Assembly (NCBI RefSeq): GCF_036898095.1
Contig: NC_090736.1
Span: forward strand, 10,858,895-10,922,894
DNA length: 64,000 bases
Direction: 5' to 3'
From: Palaemon carinicauda
Taxonomy: Eukaryota > Arthropoda > Malacostraca > Decapoda > Palaemonidae
Shown: positions 54,077 through 64,000 of the stretch, one piece after another
How positions within the stretch are numbered: the stretch's first letter is position 1
Layout of the letters: every line of letters starts with the position of its first letter
Notes under the pieces: generated by a model
Told to the model about the DNA's origin: nothing
The model's database searches: none
Seen by the model: only the letters and a program-made list of their open reading frames with translations
Program-made: the position numbers and the translations under genes

Positions 54077-54890
54077 AAGAATCCATAAGAAAAAAGAAAG
54101 AAGTGTGATATTTTAAACAGTTTGATTCACCTGCTTGAGAACATTAAGGCATCACATGATGGGAAGGAAATCTGCACTCTCCACTACCGGCACAGTGAGA
54201 GTATACTTCCCAGATGGTCCACTCCATACTCTACCCGAAGGATAGCATTAAAATAGATATAGAAGTACAGGTGTAAGGTGAACCCGACTGTTAGGACTGA
54301 GACCAATAAACTATGGAATCATCCTCCCCATATCTGTAATGACGGGCTTCCCGCCATACTCCGAGTATCCTACCCCAAGCATTGGATAGCCCTGGATTCC
54401 GAACACCCAACACTTGAGAATAGTTCTGTCAAAAAGGTCCTAACCATCTTCGGGATGGCTGAGATTATCCAATACTCTCACATATAGCTTTGAGCACATA
54501 CACCTCCCAAATGTGACACCTCCTCCCATTCATCAAAGCAGGCAGCAACACTGGATGTAGAAACATCCGCCCAAGTGGCAAAAACAGATGTAGAAACATC
54601 CATGCCATAAAAAAAAACATATACATGTAAATATATACACATATACATAGGGGAAATTTTACTCATAGGGTTGGGACAGTAACATGAAAGAAAGTTTATA
54701 ATATTAGGAGAAGGTTGTAGTAATATAATGAGGAAGAAAAAGATTAGAAAGAGAGAAATTTAGATTCAAACTGGGGGAGCAATTTCCCCAAGTTCAAGAG
54801 CCCTTTTGCCCATCACCCAGTTTCAGCACGGGAATAGAATGCCGTGCTGAAGCTCAATGACTTCATCAAAGCATTCTCTCATTAAGAGGG
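54077..54890 (-). other. 5' UTR of the I-group LINE
   Basis: No coding frame with motifs; bounded by the ORF1 start and the target duplication. It should hold the internal promoter, but no motif stands out. Confidence 0.5.
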
Positions 54891-55232
54891 TCCTGAAAAT
54901 GAGTGTTTTCCAAATTCTATATCCTTCCTTGATAATCAATATTAAGACCTGGGATTACTAACCTATATAACCCTGATGTAGACCTCCAATCAAAGGAAGA
55001 GTTTTTTTTTATGTCATTTTATTTTGTTAGATAATCTTTTCATTATGGTAGAAAAATAAACCCTAAAAATCAATGAAAACAAATAAATAAATATGAAACA
55101 AAAACTTGAAGAAGAGGCTTCATTTTTATTGTTTTATAAGGTCTTTCTAAGTTATATACCAAATTTCAATGCTATATCTTTAAGACTGAGGGAGAAGATA
55201 GAATTTAAAGGTCAATAAGTATAGTTTTGATA
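54891..55232 (+). repeat. Repeat R, copy 2, right piece
   Basis: Starts with the target duplication TCCTGAAAATG (54891-54901). CAAATTCTATATCCTTCCTT at 54911-54930 and AGGGAGAAGATAGAATTTAA near 55189-55208 are the inner inverted arms. It aligns with 35247-35600 of copy 1. Confidence 0.75.
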
Positions 55233-55289
55233 TACGGGCGTTTACAGTTTTTCTTTATATTTTCACATAACAGATTTTGATAAAGGTGA

Positions 55290-55645
55290 AAAATCTATTT
55301 TTGGGTGAGAGGGCCATATCGTCCTGATGGAAGGGTTCCTATAGGTAGCCTTCTAAGGGATATTTGCTACAATGATACTCCCAGAGAATTAAACCAAAGG
55401 TCTCCAGAATTCTAACTCCTGGCACGAGTATCCAATAAAGGGTATCGTATAATATCAGGGGACGTATTCTAGATACGACACATGGCAATCTTCACCCCGA
55501 ATAGATTTAACGCTTCGATGCAAGGGGGAAGAGTGGCAAAAGAAGGGGTGCCGTTCTAGGTACCCGGTGGATCTCCTTCCCTACTACTAACACGATGCCA
55601 TTCCTATTCTTGCCGTTAAGCGGAAATGGCCACAGATAAAGTAAT
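55290..55645 (-). repeat. Right ITR of DIRS B2
   Basis: Reverse complement of the B1 ITR (48060-48360); reads outer to inner from left to right, as expected for the 3' end of a minus-strand DIRS. Confidence 0.65.
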
Positions 55646-55659
55646 TTTGGGAGGGATCA

Positions 55660-56885
55660 GCAAAAGGGTGGGAATAGTCATATTACTGAATTGATAATCT
55701 GTCACTATCATAATAAAGTACACCATCAAGGTAGAAATTTAACTTTAAATGAAATTAGATCTAGTGGTTACTGGATTATAAGTGGATCATCCTTAGTAGC
55801 GAAACATATATCAAAATGTGTAACTTTTAGAAAAATTAGACATGATACTCTTACACAGAAGATGGCCGATTTACCAAAGGATAGGGTAGAAATGTCTTCT
55901 CCATTCACTTACAGTGGAGTTGATTATTTTGGTCCATTTATAATTAAGGAAGGTAGAAAAGAGCTCAAAAGGTATGGTGTATTATTTACATGTATGTCAA
56001 CTAGGGCAATACAAATTGAAACTGCCCATTCTCTCAGTACAGACTCTTTCTTAAATGCTTATAGGATATTTGTTTGTAGAAGAGGCCATTGTGCACAACT
56101 GCATTCAGATCAAGGTAGTAACTTTATTGGTGCAAGAGAATAGTTTGCAAAGTGCCTCCGAGAAATGAATGTTGAAAATATTAAAAATGAATTATTAAAG
56201 GACCAATGTGATTTTATAATATTCAAAATGAACCCACCTCATGCAAGTCATATGGGTGGTGTTTGGGAGAGACAAATAAGATCTGTTAGAAATATTTTGA
56301 ATGTATTGCTATCTAACAATAGTAAAATTTTAGACGATGAATCTTTGAGAACATTCATGACTGAAGCAGAAAATATTGTAAACGGGCGACCATTATCCAC
56401 AGATAACTTGAATGATCCTTTAAATGCAGAACCTTTGACACTTAATCATTTTCTGACATTGAAGTCTAAGGTAGTCTTGCCTCCTCCAGGTAATTTTGTA
56501 AAAGAGGACATGTTTTCAAAGAAAAAATGGAGGCGTGTACAATGTCGTTCTTAATCAGTTATGGAAAAGGTGGCAAAGAGAATACTTACAATCATTAGAA
56601 ATACGCCAAAAGTGGTTAAAGCCTCAAAGGAATGTAGAAATTGATAATATAGTTTTAATCAAAGACTATAATCTACCTCGCAACAAGTGGATGTTAGGCC
56701 GAGTATTAGAAACAAACGCAGATGAAGCTGGCCATGTTAGAAAAATTAAATTGTTAGTAGCAGATGCTTTTCTTGATGAAAATGGTAAACGCCACAAGAC
56801 AGCTACAATTCTAGAAAGGCCTATTCATTCAGTTGTAATGTTATTAGAAAGTACAACAGTGAAGTCCCCATCAGGGAGCATTTAA
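55660..56885 (+). pseudogene. BEL/Pao integrase with DUF5641-type C-terminus
   Basis: Zinc-binding part: HYHNKVHHQGRNLTLNEIRS, then KCVTFRKIR, where family members have C-V-T-C, so the last Cys is F. Core: YSGVDYFGPF (first D), LHSDQGSNFIGA (second D, about 56107) and PPHASHMGGVWERQIRSV (E, about 56265). The C-terminus WKRWQREYLQSLEIRQKWLK with VLIKDYNLPRNKWMLGRVLE is the typical BEL/Pao ending. Lesions: TAG at 56141-56143 and a frameshift near 56540. Catalytic D, D and E are all present. Confidence 0.9.
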
Positions 56886-57027
56886 GTCATTATGTACTGA
56901 ATATTTTTATTTGGTATGGAATGGACTACCCTGTATATTGTGATTTTATAGTTTGTAAAGAATCTCATATTCATTCCCCAATAGTATAATTATTGTTTAA
57001 ATTGTTATAAAAATTTAGGGGAGCCAT

Positions 57028-57385
57028 TGTTACTGTCATTAGCATACCCAGTTATATCTTGAGTTTTGAAACAATACTAAAATACATTCTACCAAGGTGG
57101 ACGAGGTACTTCCCGCTCTACTGGGTAGAAGTAAACAATCACAACAACTGCTGCCTCAGATTCAAGCACATGAAATGTGACTTGCTTGTCATGGATTTCT
57201 TCATGTTGTATGTCTAATGGATTAAGTCCCCAAAATTGTGTTATACTCAATTAAGGGCTCATGGTTTATATAATAAAGTAACTACAAAAAGGACCATGGA
57301 ATGTTATTGATACCCAATTTGAGAATCAACACCGAACGGGGCTAAAATCAACAAATAAATACAGGGCCACGTACTGTTCACAACA
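57028..57385 (+). repeat. Candidate 3' LTR of the BEL/Pao element
   Basis: Follows a purine tract (TTTAGGGGAG, 57014-57023). Starts TGTTACTG at 57028 and ends TGTTCACAACA at 57385, just before DIRS B2 gag sequence returns. TG...CA ends and ~358 bp fit an LTR, but no second LTR is present to confirm. Confidence 0.5.
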
Positions 57386-59070
57386 AGGACAGTTCCTCTT
57401 CTCCGTGGCTGCTCTGGCAATGACTTCTTGGACCACTTCCTGTGGGAAAAGGTCTTTGCCCCAGATACATGATGAAATCAGTTTTCTGGGCTCGTGTTTC
57501 ACCATTGCTGCGGCAAACACGTGCTCTCTACAGGTCCTCCTTGACCTGACAAAAGCGTACAAATCCTTCACAAGGGTACCCATGTGAGACTTGGCTAAGA
57601 CGGTGTACATGTCTGGGGCGTTATGTAGGCCTGCACACATTTCCAAACAGTTCTGATGAGACAGGGAGGCGGCAAGTCTTTTTTTTTTTTGTCTACTGTT
57701 CCCTCCTCAAGAGATGATCTGGCAACTTTGGAAGGTACTCGAACTGTTGGCCTGCTATCTCAGGATCCAACTTCGAGACGGAGAAGGTCAGATATACTTC
57801 TTTCCAATTCTCCTTGCAGGTAGGCATAGCTGGAGATAATGGCTTACATTCCTCTAGGATTGGGCAGGGTTTTCCCTCTTCGACTGCTTTAATGACACAG
57901 TCGAGGGCTTCCTCCAAAAAGGGGAAAGGTCTGGAGGAAGGAGCAATAAAGGTTGGATGCCTCTTGCTCAGTGCTGAGACTTTGACATTGGTATATCCGG
58001 CTCCTTTCAAGGTCTTGGTAAGTATGGCCTGTGCCTTGTCATGTTCGAAGACAATGACTTCCTTTGGTACTGTCTCCTCGCGGGATGCAGGTTCATTTCG
58101 CAGTCTCACGTAACAATCTGGGTAGGCTGAAAAGCTGGGCCAGAATTCAAGATCTTCAAGTGGCTTGGCCCCCAACTTCTCGGAGATGAATAGCTTTCCA
58201 TTCCTCATGGGCATGTGTTCTGTATACCTCCAGGGGTTGGTTTCGAAGCAGTGAGGGAGGTCTGACACTTTAAGGGGTTTAGTAGAGACCCTGGAAGTTC
58301 CGGGCCGCTTCCCTTCTTGTACCTCTCTCTTCGTCTGTTGGATGTCTTGTTTCATCTCCTCTTGTTCCTTCCGAACACTTCCAACATCTGCTGGATCGAC
58401 GATAGGAGCGCCTCACTCCTGTCAACCTGTGTAGTCGGTTGGGGAGTTGGGGCTGAAGAGGTCGACAGCATAGGTTGATATGCCGTCACGGTAAACTGGG
58501 CATAGGTTGATATGCCGTCACGGTAAACTGGGGGTCCTCAGTCACCGTCGAAATGGATCCTTCTTTCTCCGTTGGTGGTTGAACCACGTTTTCTTCAGGG
58601 CCTTCTTGCAGTAGGTCCTGTTAAGTGTCGGTAGACACTTCCGACATCCGTTCTTGGTGGATGTCCATGCCTTCAAGTGCCTTGTGGATGTCCGCGTCGA
58701 TCTTCAGTTGGATGAAGGGAGTCTGGACCTGTTCCTGGGGCACTACCACACTAGGGTGAGCCTTAGGGAACAGAAGGCACCTGAGAGATTCATTGGGCAG
58801 GTAAGCTGCCGGAGAGTTCTTTTGGAACCCTATTACCCACCTACAAAGGGTTTCCCTTGCTGTATCCCTAGTCCCTGTGGAGACAGTGATGGTTTCTCCA
58901 AAGCCGTTGGACAACAAGGTCGAGCAGTTGGAGCAACCCTTCGGGTCCCAGTACCTCAGGGATCCAGATATGATGCTGCAGGGGGCATGAGACCTGCACA
59001 TCGTATGCCCACAAAAGTCCTTACTCTTGTGGTTGCAGAACATAACTGCACACGTCATTATTGGATCCTC
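57386..59070 (-). pseudogene. Gag-like ORF of DIRS family B (copy B2)
   Basis: Minus strand from 59058: TCAVMFCNHKSKDFCGHTMC, then RSHAPCS and YWDPKGCSNC, a Cys/His-rich N-terminus suggesting metal binding. A middle acidic/basic region follows, then the frame 58355-57693 (220 residues: VSDLPHCFETNPWRYTEHMP, SKLDPEIAGQQFEYLPKLP) and 57646-57390 (LAKSHMGTLVKDLYAFVRSR, KHEPRKLISSCIWGKDLFPQ). The last block is shared with B3 at 63589-63927. Probably the nucleic-acid-binding structural protein of the element. A few stops, and the BEL element cuts it at 57386. Confidence 0.65.
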
Positions 59071-60360
59071 CTTTAAAGGAAAAGGATTTGATGAGTATTC
59101 AGTTGTTTATATCATTGATGTAAATGCATACATTTAATAGTAATACATTTAATAGTAATAGCTTAGGATAGTAAGCTAGAAAGGAAATAGGAAAGACACA
59201 TATCTGTGATTCCTCTCCCAGGCAATCGCTGAGACCTTCGTCAATATTAATATTTAGATTCCCTATAAGGGAGAATACAGGGTGGAACGACTCTCGTACG
59301 TAGGGACGTGGTTAGTAAATATTTATACTAACTTCTCCACCTGTAGCATATTCATATTGATCGGTGTTTTATATGGGTCCAGATGATCAAAGGATTCATC
59401 TGGCTGTTGAGGGATTACTCAACCTCAAAATGGTATGCAGTCCCAACAATAGACTGTGATAGGATACACAGAGTATGTTAAAAATTACTTGTACTAATGT
59501 ATTGTTGTATACTGTAGTTTTACTGGTACACTACTGGGGTTAGGTTAGTACCTGGCGGCACTAACTGATAGAGAGAGAGAAAGAATGGAAAGGAGGGTTT
59601 CTTATTATTATGGTTTAGCACAATAACTGGAAGTGTAGGACTATCCTGCCGCCTACTGTCTCCTTGCCAGAATGAGAGTTCTAATGGAAGGGGAGGAATC
59701 CATCTGATTCTACCTTCCATCCTTGCACAAAAGTCTGCCACTGGCTATACTGCCGGCTGCAAGGTTTGTGGATGGCAGACCAAGAGAGGACTGAAGAACT
59801 CTCAACAGTATGTTGGGTTTCCCACCGGCAGCCGTCAGGGCCGGCTTAGTCTTTCCCCCTGGGGCATTCACTTCCGGTGAAGGAAGGACATACGTGGGAA
59901 GTGACTGAGGCGGCTACCTAACCACCGCCGGTAGGGTCCCGGCCGGCAACGCAGTCAACCCGCCAAGCCAGGATGACTGTCTGAGTACCGGTGAGAGAAT
60001 GTTGTGACGGCTACGCCGACACTAAAGGACAGAGGGGGGAGGGGGAAGGGTCTTATAGTTCACAGGGGAGAAAGGCGGCGGCAGGTATGCCACCTAACTT
60101 CAGCCGTGAACTAAGGAAGCATGGCATCCTGTGCCGATGACGTTGTGAACGGCACAGGAACAAAGATTCCCCAGTCGGCAACATTGTCGGCTGCGAGACA
60201 GGGCACCCTGAATTACCATCTAATCCTCAAAGCCAGAGTACTCGGCGGCAAAGAAGAAAGACGGTGTTATTGCTATCTAGGTCAAGCCGGAGTTCTACTC
60301 GACGGCGATGACCAATCTATCTGTCATAGTCAGATGTTCGGAAATGCATAAAACACCGTA
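59071..60360 (-). other. DIRS B2 leader, non-coding
   Basis: One leader module (59190-59440), a GAGAGAGAGAAAG tract (59570-59583) and CCGGCAG-rich DNA, all homologous to the B1 leader at 45700-47300. The expected left ITR is missing. Confidence 0.55.
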
Positions 60361-60499
60361 ACGCAAATGTTTAATCGGCACTGGTGTATTGATCAGATAT
60401 GCACCTACATAGAACAGTGTGTCAACCATAGATGTGATCTGCACAAGTGGGTAGGTATACCCATGTACCCGATGCACTGTAAAGTCCCAAACCAGTCCA

Positions 60500-61755
60500 C
60501 TGTTCATCGCACCACTAGACGACGGGTTTAATCACACTACCCGCCGCCACCACAGTGTTTTATCTCTTGTACTTGCTTCGCGTAATGTTTGTAGAAGATC
60601 CTGGATGATTTCCACCCAGTCTACGAGCCTCTCAAAGTCCATATGTTGAAATAAGTTCAACGAAGAAGCAACTTACCTCGGATCGTAACCCGAGGGTGTA
60701 CTGTCAGGATCCGCTCTGCGAATAAAGTAGGTGAGACTTGCTCTCAGTTGTCTTAAAGATAGGTTTGATCTTGAAGTTTCGCCTCTGAAGAGCTGTCCTC
60801 CTTTGAAGTTTAAAGTTCTTTGAAGATAGACCTTAAGACACTCTACTGGACACAGAGAGGCATCTTCCTTTAATGGGCAGATTCTCCGAGGACCCCACCT
60901 CTTGGTAGGTAGCTCATTCTTGGCAAGAAAAGCAGGATCGGGAAACAGGTTCAGTTCTCCTGAGTCCAGGAACTGAATATGGCCTTCGTTTCTAGATAAG
61001 GCAACTATTTCACTAACTCTAGCCCCAGAGGCTATTGCAAACAGAAAAATTACTTTCTGTGTTAAATCCTTTAGAGTACAGTCCTCATTGTCCAGGTTCG
61101 AAGCATAGAGCAAGACTTTGTCCAAAGACCAAGTGATGGGCTTTGGTGGCGCTTCAGGCTTGAGTCTAGCGCATGCTTTCGGGATTTTATTAAAAATTTC
61201 ACCTGAGAGGTCCACCTCAAAAGCCTACAGAAGTGGTCTAGCCAGGGCCTATTTACAAGAAGTAATTGTAGTAGAGACCAGGCCTTGTTCATGGAGGTGT
61301 ATAAAGAATGCAAGACAATAATCTATCGATATCTCTGTCGGTTTCCTTGCTTTCACAAAGGTCACCCATTTCTTCCATGACAATTCGTATTGTCTCCTAG
61401 TCGAACGTGAATTGTACTCCTCGATGAAGTCAACTTTATCCTTCGAGATTCCAAACTTTTTGCTCGCCGCAAAGGCGAGAAAACCATGAGATGTAGGTTG
61501 CTGGTTTTCGAGGATGAAGCGTAGACAATGGAGTTCTGGACCAGTTGAGACAGCACTGGATTCGGCAGTGGAAACAGCTTCAGATTCAACTCTAGGACTA
61601 GAGGGAACCAATTGCTCTTGGGCCACTTGGGGGCTACTACCGCTACTGTTCCTTTGAAGGATCTTAGCTTGTCGGAGGACTCTTAGCAGGAGATTGGTTG
61701 GTGGAAACAGGTAAATGCAATCGCACCTGTTCCAGTCTAGGGACATGGCATCCAT
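60500..61755 (-). pseudogene. DIRS tyrosine recombinase (copy B3)
   Basis: Core-binding domain: STRRQYELSWKKWVTFVKAR, then LAFFIHLHEQGLVSTTITSC. Catalytic domain: KVIFLFAIASGARVSEIVAL (first Arg box), GPRRICPLKEDASLCPVECL, LTYFIRRADPDSTPSGYDPR. Then TAA replaces a Lys codon (60673-60675) before VASSLN. In a shifted frame TGWKSSRIFYKHYAKQV follows, with the nucleophilic tyrosine in KHY. Two further TAG codons lie near 61249 and 61225. The rest is continuous, so it looks recently inactivated. Confidence 0.8.
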
Positions 61756-62380
61756 CGCTTTTGCTTGAGGGTCCAGGTAAGGGGCTACGTAACGAGATAG
61801 TTACCTGTTGTCGCTCGTTGCGAAAAGGTCGATCTGCAGTTCTGGGACTTTTTCCGAGATGAAGGAGAATGAGTCTGCATCTAGGGACCATTCTGTCTCC
61901 ATGGGCTTTAGCCTGGATAGAGAGTCCGCCGTCACATTGCGGATCCCTTGTAAGTGAACTGCTAATAAGTGTCATCCTCTCACCCTTGCCAGGCAGAAGA
62001 TGCTAACATCACATGGTTGATGTGGGGTGATCTCGAGCCTTGTCGATTTAGACACTTTACTATCACCTCGTTGTCCAGGACCAACCTGATGGGGATTGAT
62101 CTGAGAAGGATAGTCTCTTCAACATCAGGAATACTGCCATAGCTTCCAAAATGTTATGAAATGTTTTGAAGTAGCGCGACCAATTCCCTTGCACTTTCTT
62201 GTCGTGAGAATGACCTCCCCATCCTACCAAGGAGGCATTCGTATGTATCACCACTGATGGTTGTGGTGGTTGCAGGGGAATTATCTGCGCTAGGCTCTTG
62301 GCTGTTGACCACAGCTTTAATTGCGTGCGCAACAAGGCCGGGTTCAACCTTAGTTGATCTCTGCGAGCGTTTGATGCGTA
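61664..62380 (-). pseudogene. DIRS RNase H (copy B3)
   Basis: Minus strand 62347-62063: QPPQPSVVIHTNASLVGWGG, then QGNWSRYFKTFHNILEAMAV. The usual first Asp of HTDAS is Asn here. Downstream in other frames: KLVLDNEVIVKCLN and GIRNVTADSLSRLKPMETEW, containing the later acidic residues. Two or more frameshifts. Confidence 0.75.
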
Positions 62381-63586
62381 TTACCTCCAGACTTCTGACG
62401 CATCATTTAAATGTACCTTTAGCTCTGGGCCTGTCACTACTGCGAACTGAAGAGAGCCAAATATTCTTTCCTGTTGGTGTCTGGAAATCCTCTTGTGACA
62501 GATTAGTCTCCTGACATATCCTGCTATTTCTCTCCTCTTCTTTGATGGAATTGAGAGGTGGTGTGACTTCAAGTTCCATTGGATTCCTAACCACTTGAAC
62601 TGTTGAGCTGGAGTGAGACAAGACTTCTTGCGGTTGATCTTGAAGCCCAAGTGTTCCAAAAACTGGATCACCGTTTGAGCTGCCTGCAGACAAGTAATCT
62701 TGGATGCTGCCCATATGAACCAGTCGTCTAAATATGCTACCACTTGAACAGCTACGCACCGATTGTGTCTGCTAGCTTTGTGAATATACTTGGGGATGTG
62801 TTCAGTCCGAAAGGCATTGCTCTGAAGACAAACTTCTTCTTCTGTAGTCTGAATCCTAGGTAGGAGAAGAAAAGGCAACTCATTGGGAGATGCCAGTAAG
62901 CATCTGCTAGGTCTATTGAGACCGTGTACACCCCTTTTGGCAGAAGGGTCCTAGTGTGTTGAAAAGTAAGCATCCGATACTTGTTGTTCTCGATGAACTT
63001 GTTGAGTGGAGACAAGTCTAGAATGACTCTGAGTTTGTCTGAGTCTTTCTTGGGAACACAAAACAGCCTTCCCTGGAACTTGATGGACTTCGCTTTCTTT
63101 ATCACCTTCTTGTTCAAGAGTTCTGAGATATATTCTTCCAACAAGGGGGTAGTGTGTTGGAAGAATTCTGGAAAATGGGGTGGAATTCTGTTCCATTTCC
63201 ACCCCGAGTCCATTCGTGATTAGGCTGTGGGCCCAGGGATCGAAGGTCCAGCGATCCCGAATGTGATGGAGTCTGCCCCCTACCTGGAAGCCCTCATTGC
63301 TTGGGGGGTCCTGCGGATTTGCCTCCACGACCATGTCCTCCTCGGCCGCGAGAGAAGTTACCTCCTGGAGAACTTCTCTTAGGATCTTTTCCTTTCTGGC
63401 TGGGGTGAAAGGAAGTCGACTGCCTCTCAAAGGTAGGGTTGAAGGACCATCTGGAAGGTGGTCTGAGGCATTATGGTCATGGTCATGGCGAAGATTTGTG
63501 CTGGTCTTCGTGGTTTCCTTGCCCTCTTGTTCTTGGGCTGGGGACCTCCTTCCGTAGAAAATTTTCTTTTTGAGGACATACCCCAC
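62381..63586 (-). pseudogene. DIRS RT (copy B3), catalytic motifs intact
   Basis: Minus strand: VGGRLHHIRDRWTFDPWAHS (63270), then the 153-residue frame 63213-62752 with LFCVPKKDSDKLRVILDLSP, LLPKGVYTVSIDLADAYWHL (motif A) and VFRAMPFGLNTSPSIFTKLA (motif B). In an overlapping frame (62878-62381) come VVQVVAYLDDWFIWAASKIT (motif C, YLDD intact) and LGFKINRKKSCLTPAQQFKW (thumb). Shifts occur at about 63200 and 62780. The conserved aspartates are present. Confidence 0.85.
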
Positions 63587-63588
63587 TT

Positions 63589-63990
63589 TTAAAGAAGGTT
63601 CCTGTTCTCCGTTGCTGCCCTCGCAATGACCTCTTGGACCAGCTCCTGTGGGAAGAGGTCTTTACCCCAGATGCTCGAGGTAATCAGCTTCCTTGGTTCG
63701 TGCCTGATGGTTCCTGCAGCCAGGACGCACTGTCTGCAAACTCTCGTCGCTCTGAGGAAAGCATAAAGGTCTTTCACAAAGGTACCCATGTGAGACTTGG
63801 CCAGAAAGAGGAAGATTTCTTGGGCATTATGTTGGCTTGCGCTTAGTTCCAAGCAGTTCTGATGAGAGAGAGAGGCCACAAGTCTCTCCTTCGACTCCTG
63901 TTCCTTCCTCAGAAGATGGTCTGGCAACTTAGGAAGGTTCTCGTTGAACTGCTATCCTGCGATCTCCGGGTCTAGTTTGGAGACAGAGAA
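63589..63990 (-). pseudogene. Gag-like ORF C-terminus (copy B3)
   Basis: Frame 63927-63589 reads MPDHLLRKEQESKERLVASL, then LAKSHMGTFVKDLYAFLRAT and EPRKLITSSIWGKDLFPQEL, homologous to B2 57646-57390. It continues 5' beyond the window. Confidence 0.75.
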
Positions 63991-64000
63991 GGTTAGGTGG

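Larger units (their letters stand above)
48439..54890 (-). mobile_element. Full-length I-group LINE (RNase H-bearing)
   Basis: 6.45 kb bounded by exact 11-bp target duplications. Minus strand: 5' UTR (54890-54077), ORF1 with zinc knuckles, ORF2 with endonuclease, RT and RNase H, and a short 3' UTR ending in TTTAAATCAATCAATCAATC (48439). RNase H plus CCHC-type ORF1 places it in the I superfamily (I/Nimb-type), not CR1 or RTE. Structure is complete but both ORFs carry stops and frameshifts. Confidence 0.85.
55646..57385 (+). mobile_element. BEL/Pao LTR retrotransposon, 3' part with LTR
   Basis: Integrase plus 3' LTR in plus orientation inside the minus-strand DIRS B2. Gag, protease and RT are missing; the 5' edge coincides with the inner end of the B2 ITR. 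Confidence 0.8.
60361..64000 (-). mobile_element. DIRS-like element copy B3, best-preserved coding, 5' end off the window
   Basis: Minus strand: gag C-terminus (63990-63589), RT (63586-62381), RNase H (62347-61664), YR (61755-60500). The order is canonical for DIRS. Its 3' ITR is missing: the sequence passes into the B2 leader near 60360. Coding is interrupted by only a few lesions. Confidence 0.8.

Noticed and set aside
48060..55645. LTR pair of a single large element
   Set aside because: The two blocks are inverted, not direct, relative to each other, and the DNA between them is an unrelated LINE plus repeat R.

Overview
This window is animal nuclear DNA with almost no host coding sequence. 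It is a dense mosaic of nested, mostly dead transposable elements. Supporting this are split coding traces full of stops, a tRNA-headed SINE, LINEs with microsatellite tails, target-site duplications, simple repeats and one plausible spliced exon. The mix (several DIRS families, Tigger, BEL/Pao, Gypsy, CR1/RTE/I-type LINEs, and a SINE body I associate with shrimps and crabs) suggests an arthropod, most likely a decapod crustacean. That placement is inference from memory, not a search.

Region by region. 0.5-0.9 kb: tRNA-derived SINE. 1.4-5.4 kb: DIRS copy A1 (+), with an insertion in its reverse transcriptase (RT). 6.4-6.8 kb: Tigger end. 6.8-9.2 kb: Gypsy integrase and a long C-terminal tail. 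9.9-19.6 kb: DIRS copy A2 (+), the structural centrepiece. It has both inverted terminal repeats (ITRs), an internal complementary region (ICR), a repeat-rich gag-like zone, RT, RNase H and tyrosine recombinase (YR). A 5S rRNA-like sequence sits in its RT and a TTAA-flanked DNA transposon in its YR. 21.5-27.1 kb: a three-level nest of LINEs (fragment A, split by an RTE-like tail, itself split by LINE B of the same family as A). LINE B carries a 2A-type DIERNPGP motif ahead of its endonuclease. 28.7-29.0 kb: another RTE-like tail with a 17-bp target duplication. 29.66-29.83 kb: the only good host exon candidate (minus strand, VWA5A/PARP4-like module). 32.3-39.5 kb: minus-strand DIRS fragments A3 and A4, with LINE pieces, an (AT)n tract and an unclassified ~410-bp repeat called R. 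39.5-41.2 kb: Tigger transposase copy (-). 41.2-48.4 kb: DIRS of a second family, B1 (-). 48.4-54.9 kb: full-length I-group LINE (-) inserted in a second copy of R with an 11-bp target duplication. 55.3-60.4 kb: DIRS B2 (-), holding a BEL/Pao integrase and LTR. 60.4-64.0 kb: DIRS B3 (-), running off the window.

The genes do not form a pathway. They are parts of replication machineries: RT plus RNase H plus YR for DIRS, integrases for the LTR elements, endonuclease plus RT for LINEs, DDE transposases for DNA elements. Insertion order can be read from the nesting. Every coding region shown here carries at least one frameshift, stop or truncation, except the short host exon candidate. Element boundaries are given to within roughly 10-50 bases unless a target duplication fixes them.
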